A stretch of DNA of 64,000 nt from Allobosea sp. (GCF_030695125.1 NZ_JAUYTP010000022.1:1-64000), one strand, 5' to 3'; positions 1 through 10,281 are shown, numbered from the stretch's first letter. Translations and numbers: made by a program. Notes: generated by a model not told the origin, from the letters alone.

Positions 1-1
1 G

Positions 2-337
<336 letters not shown>

Positions 338-419
338 AGAGGCCAATAGCGGCTGGCGAGAGGCGTCCCACGCTTTTCGCCACTCGCCACTCGCCATTCG
401 CCTCAGGAAGAAAAGTACC

Positions 420-728
420 ATGAACGGTCAGAACATCCGGATCCGCCTCAAGGCGTTCGACCACCGCATTCTCGACGCTTCGACGCGCGAGATCGTGTCG
501 ACCGCTAAGAGGACGGGCGCCCAGGTCCGCGGGCCCATCCCGCTGCCCACGCTCATCGAGAAGTTCACGGTCAACCGCTCGCCCCACATCGACAAGAAGT
601 CGCGCGAGCAGTTCGAAATGCGGACCCACAAGCGGGTTCTCGATATCGTCGACCCGACCCCGCAGACGGTCGACGCCCTCATGAAGCTCGATCTCGCCGC
701 CGGCGTCGACGTCGAAATCAAGCTCTGA
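420..728 (+). CDS. rpsJ: 30S ribosomal protein S10
   Basis: S10 of the small subunit head, which also acts as NusE in transcription antitermination. It is 102 residues, the normal length. Recognisable blocks are [40 protein letters not shown] and HKRVLDI. The start is supported by an aggaaga-type ribosome binding site just upstream. It is the first gene of the S10 cluster and runs into rplC after 74 bases. Confidence 0.98.
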   Translation: MNGQNIRIRLKAFDHRILDASTREIVSTAKRTGAQVRGPIPLPTLIEKFTVNRSPHIDKKSREQFEMRTHKRVLDIVDPTPQTVDALMKLDLAAGVDVEIKL

Positions 729-802
729 TTTGTTTTTAGCCGGGTCCTCTGCCTCCAGCGTTTTGGCTGGGTGAGTATGACCCCAAGGGAAGGTATGCAC
801 CG

Positions 803-1528
803 ATGCGTTCCGGTGTGATTGCACAGAAAGTCGGGATGACCCGCATCTTCACCGATGCCGGCGAACATATCCCGGTCACCGTGCTGAAGCTCGATAACTG
901 CCAGGTCGTCGCTCATCGCACGATCGAGAAGAACGGCTACGTCGCCGTGCAGCTCGGCACAGGCTTGGCCAAGGTCAAGAATGTCTCGAAGGCTGAGCGC
1001 GGCCACTTCGCCGTCGCCAAGGTCGAGCCCAAGCGCAAGGTCGTCGAATTCCGCGTGAGCGACGATGCCCTGATCCCGGTCGGCGCCGAGCTGACGGCGG
1101 ACCACTTCGTCGTCGGCCAGTTCGTCGACGTCAGCGGCACGACGCTCGGCAAGGGTTTTGCCGGCGGCATGAAGCGCTGGAACTTCGGCGGTCTGCGCGC
1201 CACCCACGGCGTCTCGGTCTCGCACCGTTCGATCGGTTCGACCGGCGGTCGTCAGGATCCTGGCAAGACCTTCAAGAACAAGAAGATGCCCGGCCATCTC
1301 GGTGCGGAGCGCGTGACCACGCAGAACCTGCGCGTCGTCCAGACGGATGTCGAGCGTGGCCTGATTCTGGTCGAAGGCGCCGTTCCCGGCCATGCCGGCG
1401 GCTGGATCCATGTGCGCGACGCCATCAAGCGCGCCCTGCCCAAGGATGCTCCGCTTCCGGGCAAGTTCAAGCTGAATGGCGGCGATGCGCCGGCTCCCGC
1501 AGCCGAGACGGTTGAGGAGAACGCGTGA
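803..1528 (+). CDS. rplC: 50S ribosomal protein L3
   Basis: L3 is an early-assembly protein near the peptidyl transferase centre. It has 241 residues, somewhat longer than the E. coli form because of an Ala/Pro-rich C-terminal tail ([15 protein letters not shown]), common in alphaproteobacteria. Family signatures are [16 protein letters not shown] at the N-terminus and the loop around [12 protein letters not shown] and [16 protein letters not shown] purine-rich aaggga lies before the start. The stop overlaps the rplD start by one base (TGATG), implying translational coupling. Confidence 0.98.
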   Translation: MRSGVIAQKVGMTRIFTDAGEHIPVTVLKLDNCQVVAHRTIEKNGYVAVQLGTGLAKVKNVSKAERGHFAVAKVEPKRKVVEFRVSDDALIPVGAELTADHFVVGQFVDVSGTTLGKGFAGGMKRWNFGGLRATHGVSVSHRSIGSTGGRQDPGKTFKNKKMPGHLGAERVTTQNLRVVQTDVERGLILVEGAVPGHAGGWIHVRDAIKRALPKDAPLPGKFKLNGGDAPAPAAETVEENA

Positions 1529-2148
1529 TGAAGCTTGATATCACCACCCTCGAAGGTGGCTCGGCCGGTTCGGTCGAGCTCTCGGATGCGATCTTCGGCC
1601 TCGAGCCGCGCGCCGACATCCTGGCCCGCATGGTGCGCTACCAGCTCGCCAAGCGCCGCGCCGGCACGCACAAGTCGAAGGGCCGGTCGGAAGTCGACCG
1701 TACCCGCAAGAAGATCTACAAGCAGAAGGGCACCGGCGGCGCCCGTCACGGTGCAGCGTCGGCTCCGCAGTTCCGCGGCGGCGGCAAGGCCTTCGGTCCG
1801 ATCGTGCGCGACCATGCTCACGATCTGCCCAAGAAGGTCCGCGCCTTGGCTCTGCGCCATGCGCTCTCGTCGAAGGCCAAGACCGGCGGCATCATCATCA
1901 TCGATGACGCCAAGCTGGCCGAGCCGAAGACCAAGCTCCTGCTCGGCCATTTCGGCAAGATGGAGCTGTCCAGCGCGCTCGTGATCGGCGGTGCCGAGAT
2001 CGACACGAATTTCGGCCTGGCTGCGCGTTCGATCCCGAATGTCGACGTCCTGCCGATCCAGGGCATCAACGTCTATGACATCCTGCGTCGCGACAAGCTC
2101 GTCCTGACGCGCGCGGCTGTCGATGCGCTGGAGGCGCGCTTCTCATGA
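1528..2148 (+). CDS. rplD: 50S ribosomal protein L4
   Basis: L4 binds 23S rRNA and lines the exit tunnel; in E. coli it also represses the S10 operon. It has 206 residues from the ATG that overlaps the rplC stop; a GTG one codon earlier (1525) is possible. Family blocks are [20 protein letters not shown] and GGARHG followed by [12 protein letters not shown], which forms the tunnel loop, and [15 protein letters not shown] near the C-terminus. The stop overlaps the rplW start (ATGA). Confidence 0.98.
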   Translation: MKLDITTLEGGSAGSVELSDAIFGLEPRADILARMVRYQLAKRRAGTHKSKGRSEVDRTRKKIYKQKGTGGARHGAASAPQFRGGGKAFGPIVRDHAHDLPKKVRALALRHALSSKAKTGGIIIIDDAKLAEPKTKLLLGHFGKMELSSALVIGGAEIDTNFGLAARSIPNVDVLPIQGINVYDILRRDKLVLTRAAVDALEARFS

Positions 2149-2453
2149 GCCAGGCCAAAACCATGGACCCGCGCCATTACGACGTCATTCGTGGGCCGGT
2201 GATCACCGAGAAGGCGACGATGCTCTCCGAGCACAACAAGGTCGTCTTCAAGGTCGCCAAGACCGCGACCAAGCCGCAGATCAAGGCCGCGATCGAGAAG
2301 CTCTTCGACGTCAAGGTGAAGAGCGTCAACACGCTGGTCACCGAGGGCAAGATGAAAGTCTTCCGCGGTCGTCTGGGCCAGCGCGCCGACGTCAAGAAGG
2401 CGGTCGTGACCCTCGAAGAAGGTCACTCCATCGACGTGACCACGGGCCTGTAA
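2145..2453 (+). CDS. rplW: 50S ribosomal protein L23
   Basis: L23 sits at the tunnel exit and is the docking site for SRP and trigger factor. It has 102 residues from the ATG overlapping the rplD stop. An internal ATG at 2163 (MDPRHYDV) would give a 96-residue protein, closer to the family average, so the start is not certain. Blocks seen are [29 protein letters not shown] and [17 protein letters not shown]. rplB follows after 15 bases. Confidence 0.97.
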   Translation: MSQAKTMDPRHYDVIRGPVITEKATMLSEHNKVVFKVAKTATKPQIKAAIEKLFDVKVKSVNTLVTEGKMKVFRGRLGQRADVKKAVVTLEEGHSIDVTTGL

Positions 2454-2468
2454 GGAAGGATCGCAAAC

Positions 2469-3311
2469 ATGGCTTTGAAGCATTTCAAGCCGGTCACGCC
2501 GAGCCTTCGCCAGCTCGTGATCGTCGACCGCAGCGAGCTCTACAAGGGCAAGCCGCTCAAGGTGCTGACGGAGGGCAAGTCGTCCTCCGGCGGCCGTAAC
2601 AATCTCGGCCGCATCACCGTCCGCTTCCGCGGCGGTGGACACAAGCGGACGCTGCGCCTGATCGATTTCAAGCGCCGCGGCAAGGATGGCATTCCCGCCG
2701 TCGTCGAGCGGCTGGAGTATGATCCCAACCGCACCGCGTTCATCGCGCTGATCAAGTACAGCGACGGCGAGCAGGCCTATATCCTGGCCCCGCAGCGCCT
2801 CGCCGTCGGCGACAGCGTCGTGTCGGGTCCCTCGGTCGACGTGAAGCCCGGCAATGCCGGCCCGATGGGCTCGCTGCCGATCGGCACGATCGTCCACAAT
2901 GTCGAGCTGAAGATCGGCAAGGGTGGCCAGCTGGCGCGTTCGGCCGGCAACTACGCCCAGATCGTCGGTCGCGATCAGGGCTATGTCATCGTCCGCCTGA
3001 ATTCTGGCGAGCAGCGCCTGATCAGCGGCCTGTGCTATGCTACGGTGGGCGCGGTTTCGAACCCCGACCACATGAACAGGAACGACGGCAAGGCGGGTCG
3101 CTCGCGCTGGCTCGGCCGTCGTCCGCATAACCGCGGTGTCTCGATGAACCCGGTCGACCATCCCCATGGCGGCGGCGAAGGCCGCACCTCGGGTGGCCGT
3201 CATCCGGTCACGCCCTGGGGTCTTCCGACCAAGGGCAAGAAGACCCGCTCGAACAAGCGGACCGATACGTTCATCGTGTCGAGCCGTCACGCCCGCAAGA
3301 AGAAGAACTGA
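2469..3311 (+). CDS. rplB: 50S ribosomal protein L2
   Basis: L2 is needed for subunit association and peptidyl transferase activity. It has 280 residues, close to the usual 273-280. Typical segments are [56 protein letters not shown] and the C-terminal [20 protein letters not shown] with the conserved histidine region. An aaggaagg ribosome binding site precedes the ATG. rpsS follows after 8 bases. Confidence 0.98.
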   Translation: MALKHFKPVTPSLRQLVIVDRSELYKGKPLKVLTEGKSSSGGRNNLGRITVRFRGGGHKRTLRLIDFKRRGKDGIPAVVERLEYDPNRTAFIALIKYSDGEQAYILAPQRLAVGDSVVSGPSVDVKPGNAGPMGSLPIGTIVHNVELKIGKGGQLARSAGNYAQIVGRDQGYVIVRLNSGEQRLISGLCYATVGAVSNPDHMNRNDGKAGRSRWLGRRPHNRGVSMNPVDHPHGGGEGRTSGGRHPVTPWGLPTKGKKTRSNKRTDTFIVSSRHARKKKN

Positions 3312-3319
3312 GGTCCGTC

Positions 3320-3598
3320 ATGGCGCGTTCGCTTTGGAAAGGTCCGTTTGTCGACGGATACCTTCTGAAAAAGGCCGAGGTTGCCCGTTCGGCGGCTCGG
3401 TCAGAGGTCATCAAGATCTGGAGCCGTCGCTCCACGATCCTCCCGCAGTTCGTCGGTCTGACGTTCGGCGTCTACAACGGCCACAAGCATGTGCCGGTGA
3501 ACGTGTCCGAGGAAATGGTGGGCCACAAGTTCGGCGAGTTCTCGCCGACGCGCACCTTCCACGGCCACGCTGCCGACAAGAAGGCGAAGAGGAAGTAA
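3320..3598 (+). CDS. rpsS: 30S ribosomal protein S19
   Basis: S19 lies in the head of the small subunit and contacts S13 and the A-site tRNA. It has 92 residues, the family length. It begins [16 protein letters not shown] and contains [20 protein letters not shown], the hallmark middle block, and [14 protein letters not shown]. It sits between rplB and rplV with only 3 bases to the next start. Confidence 0.98.
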   Translation: MARSLWKGPFVDGYLLKKAEVARSAARSEVIKIWSRRSTILPQFVGLTFGVYNGHKHVPVNVSEEMVGHKFGEFSPTRTFHGHAADKKAKRK

Positions 3599-3601
3599 GC
3601 C

Positions 3602-3985
3602 ATGGGAAAAGCATCAGCCCCCCGTGCGCTGCCTGAGAACGAAGCCGTCGCGGTCGCCCGCAACCTTCGCGTCTCGCCGCAGAAGCTCAACCTCCTCGCC
3701 CAGCTCATCCGCGGCAAGAAGGTCTCGACCGCACTTGCCGATCTCGAGTTCTCGCGCAAGCGGATCTCGCTGGATGTGCGCAAGTGCCTGCAGAGCGCGA
3801 TCGCCAACGCCGAGAACAATCACGATCTCGACGTCGACGATCTCGTCGTGGCCCAGGCCTTCGTCGGCAAGGCCCTCGTGATGAAGCGCTTCCATGCCCG
3901 CGCCCGCGGTCGTGGCGCCCGCATCCTGAAGCCGTTCGCGAACATCACGATCATCGTGCGCGAAGTCGCCGCGGCCAAGGCCTGA
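3602..3985 (+). CDS. rplV: 50S ribosomal protein L22
   Basis: L22 contributes, with L4, to the constriction of the exit tunnel. It has 127 residues. Seen are [20 protein letters not shown], the second conserved helix [19 protein letters not shown], and the tunnel hairpin around [18 protein letters not shown]. It is translated just after rpsS and 10 bases before rpsC. Confidence 0.98.
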   Translation: MGKASAPRALPENEAVAVARNLRVSPQKLNLLAQLIRGKKVSTALADLEFSRKRISLDVRKCLQSAIANAENNHDLDVDDLVVAQAFVGKALVMKRFHARARGRGARILKPFANITIIVREVAAAKA

Positions 3986-3995
3986 GGAGAGAACG

Positions 3996-4703
3996 ATGGG
4001 TCAGAAAATCAATCCGATCGGGCTTCGCCTCGGCATCAATCGCACCTGGGATTCGCGCTGGTTCGCGCAGAAGGGCGAGTACGGCAAGCTTCTGCATGAG
4101 GACATGGCGATCCGCGCCTCCCTCATGAAGATGCTGAAGCAGGCCGCGATCTCCAAGATCATCATCGAGCGCCCGCACAAGAAGTGCCGCGTCACCATTC
4201 ACTCGGCGCGTCCGGGTGTGGTGATCGGCAAGAAGGGCGCCGATATCGAGAAGCTCCGCAAGTCGGTGATGAAGCTGACCAAGGCGGATGTGACGATCAA
4301 CATCGTCGAGGTGCGCAAGCCCGAGATCGACGCGACGCTCGTCGCCGACTCGATCGCCCAGCAGCTCGAGCGTCGCGTCGCCTTCCGTCGCGCCATGAAG
4401 CGGGCCGTTCAGTCGGCCATGCGTCTGGGCGCCGAGGGCATCCGCATCAACTGCTCGGGCCGTCTCGGCGGCGCGGAGATCGCGCGGCTGGAATGGTATC
4501 GCGAGGGCCGCGTTCCGCTTCACACGCTGCGCGCCGATGTCGATTACGGTGTGGGCACCGCCTTCACCACCTACGGCACGTGCGGCATCAAGGTCTGGAT
4601 CTTCAAGGGCGAGATCCTCGAGCACGACCCGATGGCCCAGGACAAGCGCATGGCAGATGAGGGCAGCCGTTCCGGCGGTGGCCATCGTCGCGAGCATGCA
4701 TAA
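3996..4703 (+). CDS. rpsC: 30S ribosomal protein S3
   Basis: S3 forms part of the mRNA entry channel and has helicase activity. It has 235 residues with [16 protein letters not shown] at the start, a KH domain marked by [17 protein letters not shown] (about residues 69-85), and the C-terminal domain with [21 protein letters not shown]. The C-terminal tail [17 protein letters not shown] is short and polar. Downstream of rplV with a good gagga ribosome binding site. Confidence 0.98.
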   Translation: MGQKINPIGLRLGINRTWDSRWFAQKGEYGKLLHEDMAIRASLMKMLKQAAISKIIIERPHKKCRVTIHSARPGVVIGKKGADIEKLRKSVMKLTKADVTINIVEVRKPEIDATLVADSIAQQLERRVAFRRAMKRAVQSAMRLGAEGIRINCSGRLGGAEIARLEWYREGRVPLHTLRADVDYGVGTAFTTYGTCGIKVWIFKGEILEHDPMAQDKRMADEGSRSGGGHRREHA

Positions 4704-4722
4704 AGGCTGATCGAGAAAAGCC

Positions 4723-5136
4723 ATGTTGCAACCAAAGAAGACGAAGTTCCGCAAGCAGTTCAAGGGGCGCATTTCGGGCGTCGCCAAGGGCGGCACGGAT
4801 TTGAACTTCGGCCAGTTCGGCCTCAAAGCCCAGGAGCCGGAGCGGGTCACCGCCCGGCAGATCGAGGCGGCCCGCCGCGCGATCACCCGTGCGATGAAGC
4901 GTGCCGGCCGTGTCTGGATCCGCATCTTCCCGGACGTGCCGGTGTCGAAGAAGCCGACCGAAGTCCGCATGGGCAAGGGCAAGGGCGCGCCTGAATTCTG
5001 GGCAGCCAAGGTCAAGCCGGGCCGGATCATGTTCGAGATCGACGGCGTGCCCGAAGAGACCGCTCGCGAGGCCATGCGCCTCGGCGCGGCCAAGCTGCCG
5101 ATCAAGACGCGCTTCATCCAGCGCATCGCCGAGTAA
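4723..5136 (+). CDS. rplP: 50S ribosomal protein L16
   Basis: L16 helps to shape the A-site tRNA binding region. It has 137 residues, the usual size, starting [16 protein letters not shown]. Other marks are [40 protein letters not shown] and [14 protein letters not shown]. It follows rpsC by 19 bases and precedes rpmC by 13, within the S10 cluster. Confidence 0.98.
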   Translation: MLQPKKTKFRKQFKGRISGVAKGGTDLNFGQFGLKAQEPERVTARQIEAARRAITRAMKRAGRVWIRIFPDVPVSKKPTEVRMGKGKGAPEFWAAKVKPGRIMFEIDGVPEETAREAMRLGAAKLPIKTRFIQRIAE

Positions 5137-5149
5137 GAGGGAGGACGAG

Positions 5150-5362
5150 ATGAAAGCTTCGCAACGCCTGTCCGACCTGAACGCCATGAGCGTGGACCTG
5201 CTCCAGGACGAACTCCTGAAGCTCAAGAAGGAGCAGTTCAACCTGCGCTTTCAGAAGGCCACCGGCCAGCTCGACAACACCGCCCGGGTGACCGAAGTCC
5301 GCAAGGACATCGCCCGTATCAAGACGCTGCAGCGGTCCAAGACCGTCGCGGCGAGCGCCTGA
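5150..5362 (+). CDS. rpmC: 50S ribosomal protein L29
   Basis: L29 is a small helical protein at the tunnel exit next to L23. The 70-residue frame starts at the ATG preceded by gaggga/ggacgag. Family features are [40 protein letters not shown] and TLQRSK at the end. It lies in the expected place between rplP and rpsQ. Confidence 0.97.
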   Translation: MKASQRLSDLNAMSVDLLQDELLKLKKEQFNLRFQKATGQLDNTARVTEVRKDIARIKTLQRSKTVAASA

Positions 5363-5373
5363 GGAGTCAGACA

Positions 5374-5616
5374 ATGCCGAAGCGCGTGCTGCAGGGCGTC
5401 GTCGTCAGCGACAAGCAGAACAAAACTGTTGTGGTCAAGGTCGAGCGGCGCTATACGCACCCTCTCCTCAAGAAGACGGTTCGCCGTTCCAAGAACTATC
5501 ACGCCCATGACGAGGCGCAGGTGGTCAAGGTCGGGGATCAGGTCTGGATTGAGGAGTCCAAGCCCATTTCCAAGCTGAAAAGCTGGATTTTGCTCGACGG
5601 CGCCCCCAAGGCGTAA
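5374..5616 (+). CDS. rpsQ: 30S ribosomal protein S17
   Basis: S17 is a primary 16S rRNA-binding OB-fold protein. It has 80 residues: [40 protein letters not shown] and the [20 protein letters not shown] block. It ends the S10 part of the cluster. The 209-base spacer that follows corresponds to the S10/spc boundary. Confidence 0.98.
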   Translation: MPKRVLQGVVVSDKQNKTVVVKVERRYTHPLLKKTVRRSKNYHAHDEAQVVKVGDQVWIEESKPISKLKSWILLDGAPKA

Positions 5617-5634
5617 GTCAACGCGGTCTCCGTC

Positions 5635-5652
5635 GCCCGATTTTGGTCGGGC
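5635..5652 (+). promoter_or_regulatory. Short hairpin in the rpsQ-rplN spacer
   Basis: The stem GCCCGA (5635-5640) pairs with TCGGGC (5647-5652) around a TTTTGG loop, 18 bases after the rpsQ stop. There is no terminal T-run, so it is not a clear intrinsic terminator. The rest of the 209-base spacer (5617-5825) shows no gene; a spc promoter would be expected here but I could not identify convincing -35/-10 boxes. Confidence 0.35.
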
Positions 5653-5825
5653 AGCGGGGAGGGCGGAATAGAAGTCGGGCATGTTTCGCCGCAAGAGTGC
5701 GTGGCACTTTTGCGGTTCGTGCTTTGTTTTGAGGCCAGGGGGCGATCGACCCCCGTCAGTCGTAGTCCCGGAGGCACTGATGCTTTCGGGAAACCGCGCT
5801 GATACACACTGGAAGGATCAAGGCC

Positions 5826-6194
5826 ATGATCCAGGTGCAGACGAATCTCGAGGTCGCGGATAATTCCGGCGCCCGTCGCGTGATGTGCATCAAGGTTCTC
5901 GGCGGGTCGAAGCGGCGCTATGCCCGCGTTGGCGACATCATTGTCGTTTCGATCAAGGAAGCCATTCCCCGCGGCCGGGTGAAGAAGGGCGACGTCATGA
6001 AGGCGGTCGTCGTTCGCACCGCCAAGGACGTCAAGCGCGCCGATGGTTCGGTGATCCGGTTCGACCGCAATGCGGCCGTTCTGATCAACAACCAGAAGGA
6101 GCCTGTCGGCACCCGCATCTTCGGACCGGTTCCGCGCGAGCTGCGCGCCAAGAACCACATGAAGATCATTTCGCTTGCGCCAGAGGTGCTGTGA
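5826..6194 (+). CDS. rplN: 50S ribosomal protein L14
   Basis: L14 lies at the subunit interface and contacts 16S helix 14. It has 122 residues, the standard length, with [20 protein letters not shown], the signature [23 protein letters not shown] block and [11 protein letters not shown]. An aaggatcaaggcc ribosome binding region precedes the ATG. It opens the spc cluster. The stop overlaps the rplX start by one base. Confidence 0.98.
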   Translation: MIQVQTNLEVADNSGARRVMCIKVLGGSKRRYARVGDIIVVSIKEAIPRGRVKKGDVMKAVVVRTAKDVKRADGSVIRFDRNAAVLINNQKEPVGTRIFGPVPRELRAKNHMKIISLAPEVL

Positions 6195-6511
6195 TGGCTG
6201 CGAAAATCAAGAAGGGCGACAAGGTCGTCGTGCTGGCCGGTCGTGACAAGGGCAAGGCCGGCGAAGTGCTCCAGGTCATCCCGAAGGATGCCCGCGCCAT
6301 CGTGCGCGGCGTCATGATGGTCAAGAAGCACACCAAGGCTTCGGCTCAGTCCGAGGGTGGCATCATCTCCAAGGAGGCCACCATCGACCTGTCGAATCTC
6401 GCCGTGGCCGACCCCAAGGATGGCAAGCCGACCCGCGTCGGCTTCAAGGTCCTGGATGATGGCCGCAAGGTCCGTTTCGCCAAGCGTTCGGGGGATCTGA
6501 TCGATGGCTGA
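6194..6511 (+). CDS. rplX: 50S ribosomal protein L24
   Basis: L24 is an assembly-initiator protein of the large subunit. The 105-residue reading uses the ATG overlapping the rplN stop. It has the KOW motif at the N-terminus ([20 protein letters not shown]), then [17 protein letters not shown] and [16 protein letters not shown]. The end overlaps the start of rplE by 8 bases, which suggests coupled translation. Confidence 0.97.
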   Translation: MAAKIKKGDKVVVLAGRDKGKAGEVLQVIPKDARAIVRGVMMVKKHTKASAQSEGGIISKEATIDLSNLAVADPKDGKPTRVGFKVLDDGRKVRFAKRSGDLIDG

Positions 6512-7070
6512 GAATCAGCAGGCGGCGCTCACGCCGCGTATGAAGCAGCACTATGAGGACGTCGTTCGTCCGGCGATGATCGCCGAGTTCGGCTACAAGA
6601 ACGTCATGGAAGTGCCGACCATCGAGAAGGTCGTCATCAACATGGGCGTTGGCGAAGCGACCGCGGACCGCAAGAAGGTCGACAACGCCGCCGGCGACCT
6701 CGCGCTGATCGCCGGCCAGAAGCCGGTCATCACCAAGTCCCGTCTTGCCATCGCCGGCTTCAAGCTGCGCGAGAACATGGCGGTCGGCTGCAAGGTGACG
6801 CTGCGCAAGACCAAGATGTTCGAGTTCGTCGATCGCCTCGTCACCATCGCCTTGCCGCGGGTGCGAGACTTCCGCGGCCTCAACCCGAAGTCGTTCGACG
6901 GGCGCGGCAACTTCGCGCTCGGGATCAAGGAGCACATCGTGTTCCCCGAGATCAACTACGACAAGGTCGACCAGGTCTGGGGTATGGACGTGATCGTCTG
7001 CACGACTGCGAAGTCGGACGACGAGGCGCGCGCCTTGCTCAAGCACTTCAACTTCCCGTTCCGGCAGTGA
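6504..7070 (+). CDS. rplE: 50S ribosomal protein L5
   Basis: L5 binds 5S rRNA in the central protuberance. It has 188 residues, including [39 protein letters not shown] and [20 protein letters not shown], the conserved core. The start lies inside the end of rplX, preceded by gggggatc. A 36-base spacer separates it from rpsN. Confidence 0.98.
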   Translation: MAENQQAALTPRMKQHYEDVVRPAMIAEFGYKNVMEVPTIEKVVINMGVGEATADRKKVDNAAGDLALIAGQKPVITKSRLAIAGFKLRENMAVGCKVTLRKTKMFEFVDRLVTIALPRVRDFRGLNPKSFDGRGNFALGIKEHIVFPEINYDKVDQVWGMDVIVCTTAKSDDEARALLKHFNFPFRQ

Positions 7071-7106
7071 ACTCAAGCGTTCATACGCGGAAACCAGGAG
7101 AGATCG

Positions 7107-7412
7107 ATGGCTAAGAAAAGCTCCGTCGAGAACAACAACCACCGCAAGGCTCTGGTGAAGAAATTCGCCGGCAAGCGCGCGCGGCTTCTCGCGATCGCCA
7201 ATGACGAAAGCCAGTCCATGGACGAGCGGTTCCTCGCTCGCCTCAAGCTGGCCGAACTGCCGCGCAACTCGGCGCCTAACCGGGTGCGCAACCGCTGCGA
7301 AGTCACGGGGCGCCCGCGCGCCGTCTACCGCAAGCTGAAGATGTCGCGCATTGCGCTGCGCGAGCTCGGCAACAAGGGGCTGGTTCCCGGCCTCGTCAAG
7401 TCGAGCTGGTGA
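7107..7412 (+). CDS. rpsN: 30S ribosomal protein S14 (zinc-independent form)
   Basis: S14 lies in the head of the small subunit. It has 101 residues: this is the long type without the CxxC zinc ribbon, as usual in alphaproteobacteria. Marks are [39 protein letters not shown] and [21 protein letters not shown] ccaggaga ribosome binding site precedes the ATG. Confidence 0.98.
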   Translation: MAKKSSVENNNHRKALVKKFAGKRARLLAIANDESQSMDERFLARLKLAELPRNSAPNRVRNRCEVTGRPRAVYRKLKMSRIALRELGNKGLVPGLVKSSW

Positions 7413-7424
7413 GGAGTACGCATC

Positions 7425-7820
7425 GTGATCATTGATCCGCTTGGAGATATGCTGACCCGCATCCGCAATGCGCAGATGCGGCGCAAGTCGCGCGTTTCGA
7501 CCCCCGGTTCGAAGCTTCGGGCCCGCGTGCTCGACGTGCTTCAGTCCGAGGGTTACATCCGCGGCTACACCCAGACCGAATTCGGCAATGGCCGGACGGA
7601 ATTCGACATCGAGCTGAAGTATCATGAGGGACTGCCGGTGATCCGGTCGATCTCGCGTGTGTCCAAGCCCGGCCGCCGCGTCTATTCTTCGGTGGAGACG
7701 ATGCCGCGCGTGGCCGATGGCCTTGGCGTGACCATCATCTCGACCCCGAAGGGTGTGATGCCCGATCACCTTGCCCGCGAGCAGAACGTGGGCGGCGAAG
7801 TGCTTTGCAAGGTCTTCTGA
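7425..7820 (+). CDS. rpsH: 30S ribosomal protein S8
   Basis: S8 binds the central 16S domain and in E. coli represses the spc operon. It has 131 residues from a GTG start 12 bases after the rpsN stop, with gaggagt as ribosome binding site. It begins [20 protein letters not shown] and ends with the family signature [20 protein letters not shown]. The GTG start is the only start that gives the full conserved N-terminus. Confidence 0.97.
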   Translation: MIIDPLGDMLTRIRNAQMRRKSRVSTPGSKLRARVLDVLQSEGYIRGYTQTEFGNGRTEFDIELKYHEGLPVIRSISRVSKPGRRVYSSVETMPRVADGLGVTIISTPKGVMPDHLAREQNVGGEVLCKVF

Positions 7821-7853
7821 CCTTTCGCGCCGCTCGTTTTCAGGAGAAATCCA

Positions 7854-8387
7854 ATGTCTCGTATCGGTAAGAAGCCTGTTCCGGTTCCCGCTGGCGTCAC
7901 CGCCAACGTCGCCGGCCAGCTCGTCAAGGTCAAAGGCGCCAAGGGGGAGCTCTCCTTCCTGGTTCCCGATGACGTTTCGGTCGCCATGGAAAATGGCGAG
8001 ATCGCGGTTCAGCCGCGTTCGCAGAGCAAGCGTGCGCGCTCGCTCTGGGGCACCTCGCGCGCCCGCATCGCCAATCTCGTCGTCGGCACCACCGCCGGCT
8101 TCGAGAAGAAGCTCGAGATCAACGGCGTCGGCTACAAGGCCGCCGTCAACGGCAAGGTTCTCAAGCTGTCGCTGGGCTACAGCCACGATATCGACTATGC
8201 GATCCCGGAAGGGGTGGCCATCGTGACGCCGAAGCCGACCGAAATCGTCATCACCGGCATCGACAAGCAGGTGGTCGGTCAGACCGCCGCTGAAATCCGC
8301 GATTACCGCGGGCCTGAGCCTTACAAGGGCAAGGGCGTCAAGTATGCCGGCGAATTCATCTTCCGCAAGGAAGGGAAGAAGAAGTAA
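7854..8387 (+). CDS. rplF: 50S ribosomal protein L6
   Basis: L6 lies near the factor-binding centre of the large subunit. It has 177 residues with [15 protein letters not shown] at the start, two similar alpha/beta domains, [20 protein letters not shown] in the middle, and the C-terminal signature [18 protein letters not shown] caggagaaa ribosome binding site lies upstream. Confidence 0.98.
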   Translation: MSRIGKKPVPVPAGVTANVAGQLVKVKGAKGELSFLVPDDVSVAMENGEIAVQPRSQSKRARSLWGTSRARIANLVVGTTAGFEKKLEINGVGYKAAVNGKVLKLSLGYSHDIDYAIPEGVAIVTPKPTEIVITGIDKQVVGQTAAEIRDYRGPEPYKGKGVKYAGEFIFRKEGKKK

Positions 8388-8392
8388 CCGCC

Positions 8393-8755
8393 ATGAGCAA
8401 GCAGACAGACAACACTGCGCGCCGCAAGGCCCGCGTCCGCCGCGCGATCAAGGCCGTTGCGAATGGCCGCGCCCGCCTGTCGGTGCATCGCACCGGCAAG
8501 CAGATCTATGCTCAGGTCATCGACGACGTGAAGGGGGTCACCCTCGCTTCGGCGTCGAGCCTGGACAAGGACATCCGCACCGACATCAAGTCGGGCGCGA
8601 ATGTCGAGGCGGCTGCCACGATCGGCAAGCTGATCGCCGAGCGCGCCGTCAAGGCGGGCGTGAAGGACGTGGTCTTCGACCGCGGCTCCTACATGTATCA
8701 CGGCCGCGTCAAGGCGCTGGCCGATGCGGCTCGCGAAGCCGGCCTGAACTTCTGA
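8393..8755 (+). CDS. rplR: 50S ribosomal protein L18
   Basis: L18 binds 5S rRNA together with L5. It has 120 residues: [37 protein letters not shown] and the C-terminal [20 protein letters not shown] plus REAGLNF. It starts 5 bases after rplF. A strong hairpin follows its stop codon. Confidence 0.98.
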   Translation: MSKQTDNTARRKARVRRAIKAVANGRARLSVHRTGKQIYAQVIDDVKGVTLASASSLDKDIRTDIKSGANVEAAATIGKLIAERAVKAGVKDVVFDRGSYMYHGRVKALADAAREAGLNF

Positions 8756-8765
8756 GTTCGGTTCC

Positions 8766-8807
8766 CCCGGGCCGCCACCGCGCTTTTGGGCGCGGTGGCG
8801 GCCCGGG
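8766..8807 (+). terminator. Perfect 17-bp hairpin between rplR and rpsE (attenuator-like)
   Basis: The arm at 8766-8782 (CCCGGGCCGCCACCGCG) is an exact inverted copy of 8791-8807, with the 8-base loop cttttggg. The following bases are cttcatcttttgag, so a canonical T-run is weak. A second small stem, CGTTCC (8826-8831) with GGAACG (8836-8841), follows before rpsE. The position inside a ribosomal operon suggests partial termination, RNA processing or protein binding rather than a full stop; this role is inference. Confidence 0.5.
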
Positions 8808-8898
8808 CTTCATCTTTTGAGACGTCGTTCCACCAGGAACGCTCGAGCGAGCGGCGCAGGGCCTGGACCCGGCGGCCGCGCAAGTAAGAGGAAAGACA

Positions 8899-9459
8899 AT
8901 GGCGAGAGAGCCTCGTGACCGCGATCGCGAAGAGCGCGATTCGGAATTCGTGGACCGTCTGGTCCACATCAACCGCGTCGCCAAGGTGGTGAAGGGTGGT
9001 CGTCGCTTCGGCTTCGCCGCGCTCGTCGTCGTCGGCGACCAGAAGGGCCGCGTCGGCTTCGGCCACGGCAAGGCCCGTGAAGTGCCCGAGGCCATCCGCA
9101 AGGCGACGGAAGCTGCCAAGCGCGGCCTGGTCCGGATCCCGCTGCGCGAGGGTCGTACGCTCCATCACGACGTCCAGGGCCGTCACGGCGCGGGCAAGGT
9201 TGTGCTGCGCGCCGCTCCGGCCGGTACCGGCATCATCGCCGGCGGCCCGATGCGCGCCGTCTTCGAGGCGGTCGGCATGCAGGACGTGGTGTCGAAGTCG
9301 CTCGGCTCTTCGAACCCCTACAACCTCGTTCGCGCGACCTTCGATGCGTTGAAGAACGAAGACAGCCCGCGCGGTGTCGCCGCGCGCCGCAACCTCAAGG
9401 TCTCGGCCCTGCAGACGCGTCGCCGCGATGCCGGCACCGACGCCGCTGTCGAAGCGTGA
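8899..9459 (+). CDS. rpsE: 30S ribosomal protein S5
   Basis: S5 forms part of the mRNA entry site and affects decoding accuracy. It has 186 residues: [20 protein letters not shown] in the double-stranded RNA-binding fold, [20 protein letters not shown], and the C-terminal [18 protein letters not shown] good aagaggaaa ribosome binding site precedes the ATG, 143 bases after rplR, an unusually long gap that holds the 8766-8807 hairpin. Confidence 0.98.
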   Translation: MAREPRDRDREERDSEFVDRLVHINRVAKVVKGGRRFGFAALVVVGDQKGRVGFGHGKAREVPEAIRKATEAAKRGLVRIPLREGRTLHHDVQGRHGAGKVVLRAAPAGTGIIAGGPMRAVFEAVGMQDVVSKSLGSSNPYNLVRATFDALKNEDSPRGVAARRNLKVSALQTRRRDAGTDAAVEA

Positions 9460-9469
9460 GGTGGCAACC

Positions 9470-9667
9470 ATGGCAACGTCAGACACCAAGATGGTCGTCG
9501 TCGAGCAGATCGGTAGCCCGATCCGCCGCGAGGCTTCGCAGCGCCAGACCCTGATCGGTCTCGGCCTCAACAAGATTCGCAGGCAGTCGACCCTGGTCGA
9601 CACGCCGTCCGTGCGGGGCATGATCGATAAGGTCAGGCACCTCGTGCGCGTCGTCGACGCGAAGTGA
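9470..9667 (+). CDS. rpmD: 50S ribosomal protein L30
   Basis: L30 is a small peripheral protein of the large subunit. The 65-residue frame starts at the ATG 10 bases after rpsE, preceded by gaggtgg. Blocks are [40 protein letters not shown] and [16 protein letters not shown]. Its place between rpsE and rplO is canonical. Confidence 0.97.
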   Translation: MATSDTKMVVVEQIGSPIRREASQRQTLIGLGLNKIRRQSTLVDTPSVRGMIDKVRHLVRVVDAK

Positions 9668-9680
9668 GGGGTATCGTTCG

Positions 9681-10160
9681 ATGAAACTCAACGACATCCG
9701 TGACAATGAAGGCGCGCACAAGTCGCGCATCCGTGTCGGCCGGGGCATCGGCTCCGGCAAGGGCAAGACCGGCGGCCGTGGCGTCAAGGGTCAGAAGGCC
9801 CGCTCCGGCGTGGCGGTCAAGGGCTTCGAGGGCGGCCAGATGCCGCTGTATCGTCGCCTGCCCAAGCGCGGCTTCCACAACCTCTTCGCCAAGGATCTGA
9901 ACGAGGTGAACCTCGGTCGCATCCAGCAGGCGGTCGAGGCCGGCAAGCTCGATGCGAAGGGCACCGTCACGATCGAGGCGCTCGTCGCCGCGGGCGTGAT
10001 CACCCGGCAGGCCAAGGACGGCGTCAAGATCCTCGGCGTCGGCGAACTCAAGACCAAGCTCGCCTTCGAAGTCTATGGCGCGTCGAAGTCGGCCGTCGAG
10101 GCGATCGAAAAGGCTGGTGGTTCCGTCACGATCCTGGCGGCTGCCGCTTCACAGGCGTGA
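9681..10160 (+). CDS. rplO: 50S ribosomal protein L15
   Basis: L15 is a late-assembly protein with a basic, extended N-terminus. It has 159 residues. Seen are [20 protein letters not shown], the Gly-rich [37 protein letters not shown] and the C-terminal [20 protein letters not shown]. It lies 13 bases after rpmD and is followed by a hairpin before secY. Confidence 0.98.
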   Translation: MKLNDIRDNEGAHKSRIRVGRGIGSGKGKTGGRGVKGQKARSGVAVKGFEGGQMPLYRRLPKRGFHNLFAKDLNEVNLGRIQQAVEAGKLDAKGTVTIEALVAAGVITRQAKDGVKILGVGELKTKLAFEVYGASKSAVEAIEKAGGSVTILAAAASQA

Positions 10161-10186
10161 GCCAAGAGCTTACATGACGACTCGCG

Positions 10187-10220
10187 AACGGCGGCCGGGC
10201 CAGAAGCCCTGGCCGCCGTT
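10187..10220 (+). terminator. Hairpin between rplO and secY
   Basis: AACGGCGGCC (10187-10196) pairs perfectly with GGCCGCCGTT (10211-10220); a few inner bases (GGGC/GCCC) extend the stem. It is followed by tgactgtttgacc, a weak T-rich tail. It may attenuate transcription between the last spc ribosomal gene and secY, which starts 61 bases further on. Confidence 0.45.
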
Positions 10221-10281
10221 TGACTGTTTGACCGGGTGCAGACGAATGTACCCATGGATCTGAAGACCAAGGACCGGACGC

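Noticed and set aside
381-403. Tandem cgccactcgcc units before rpsJ as a CRISPR or regulatory repeat
   Set aside because: Only two and a half copies of an 8-base unit and no spacers; a small sequence slippage is enough to explain it.
5702-5713. TGGCAC...TTTTGC before rplN as a sigma-54 promoter
   Set aside because: The distance between the GG and GC pairs is 3 bases too short for a -24/-12 promoter, and a ribosomal operon is not expected to use sigma-54.
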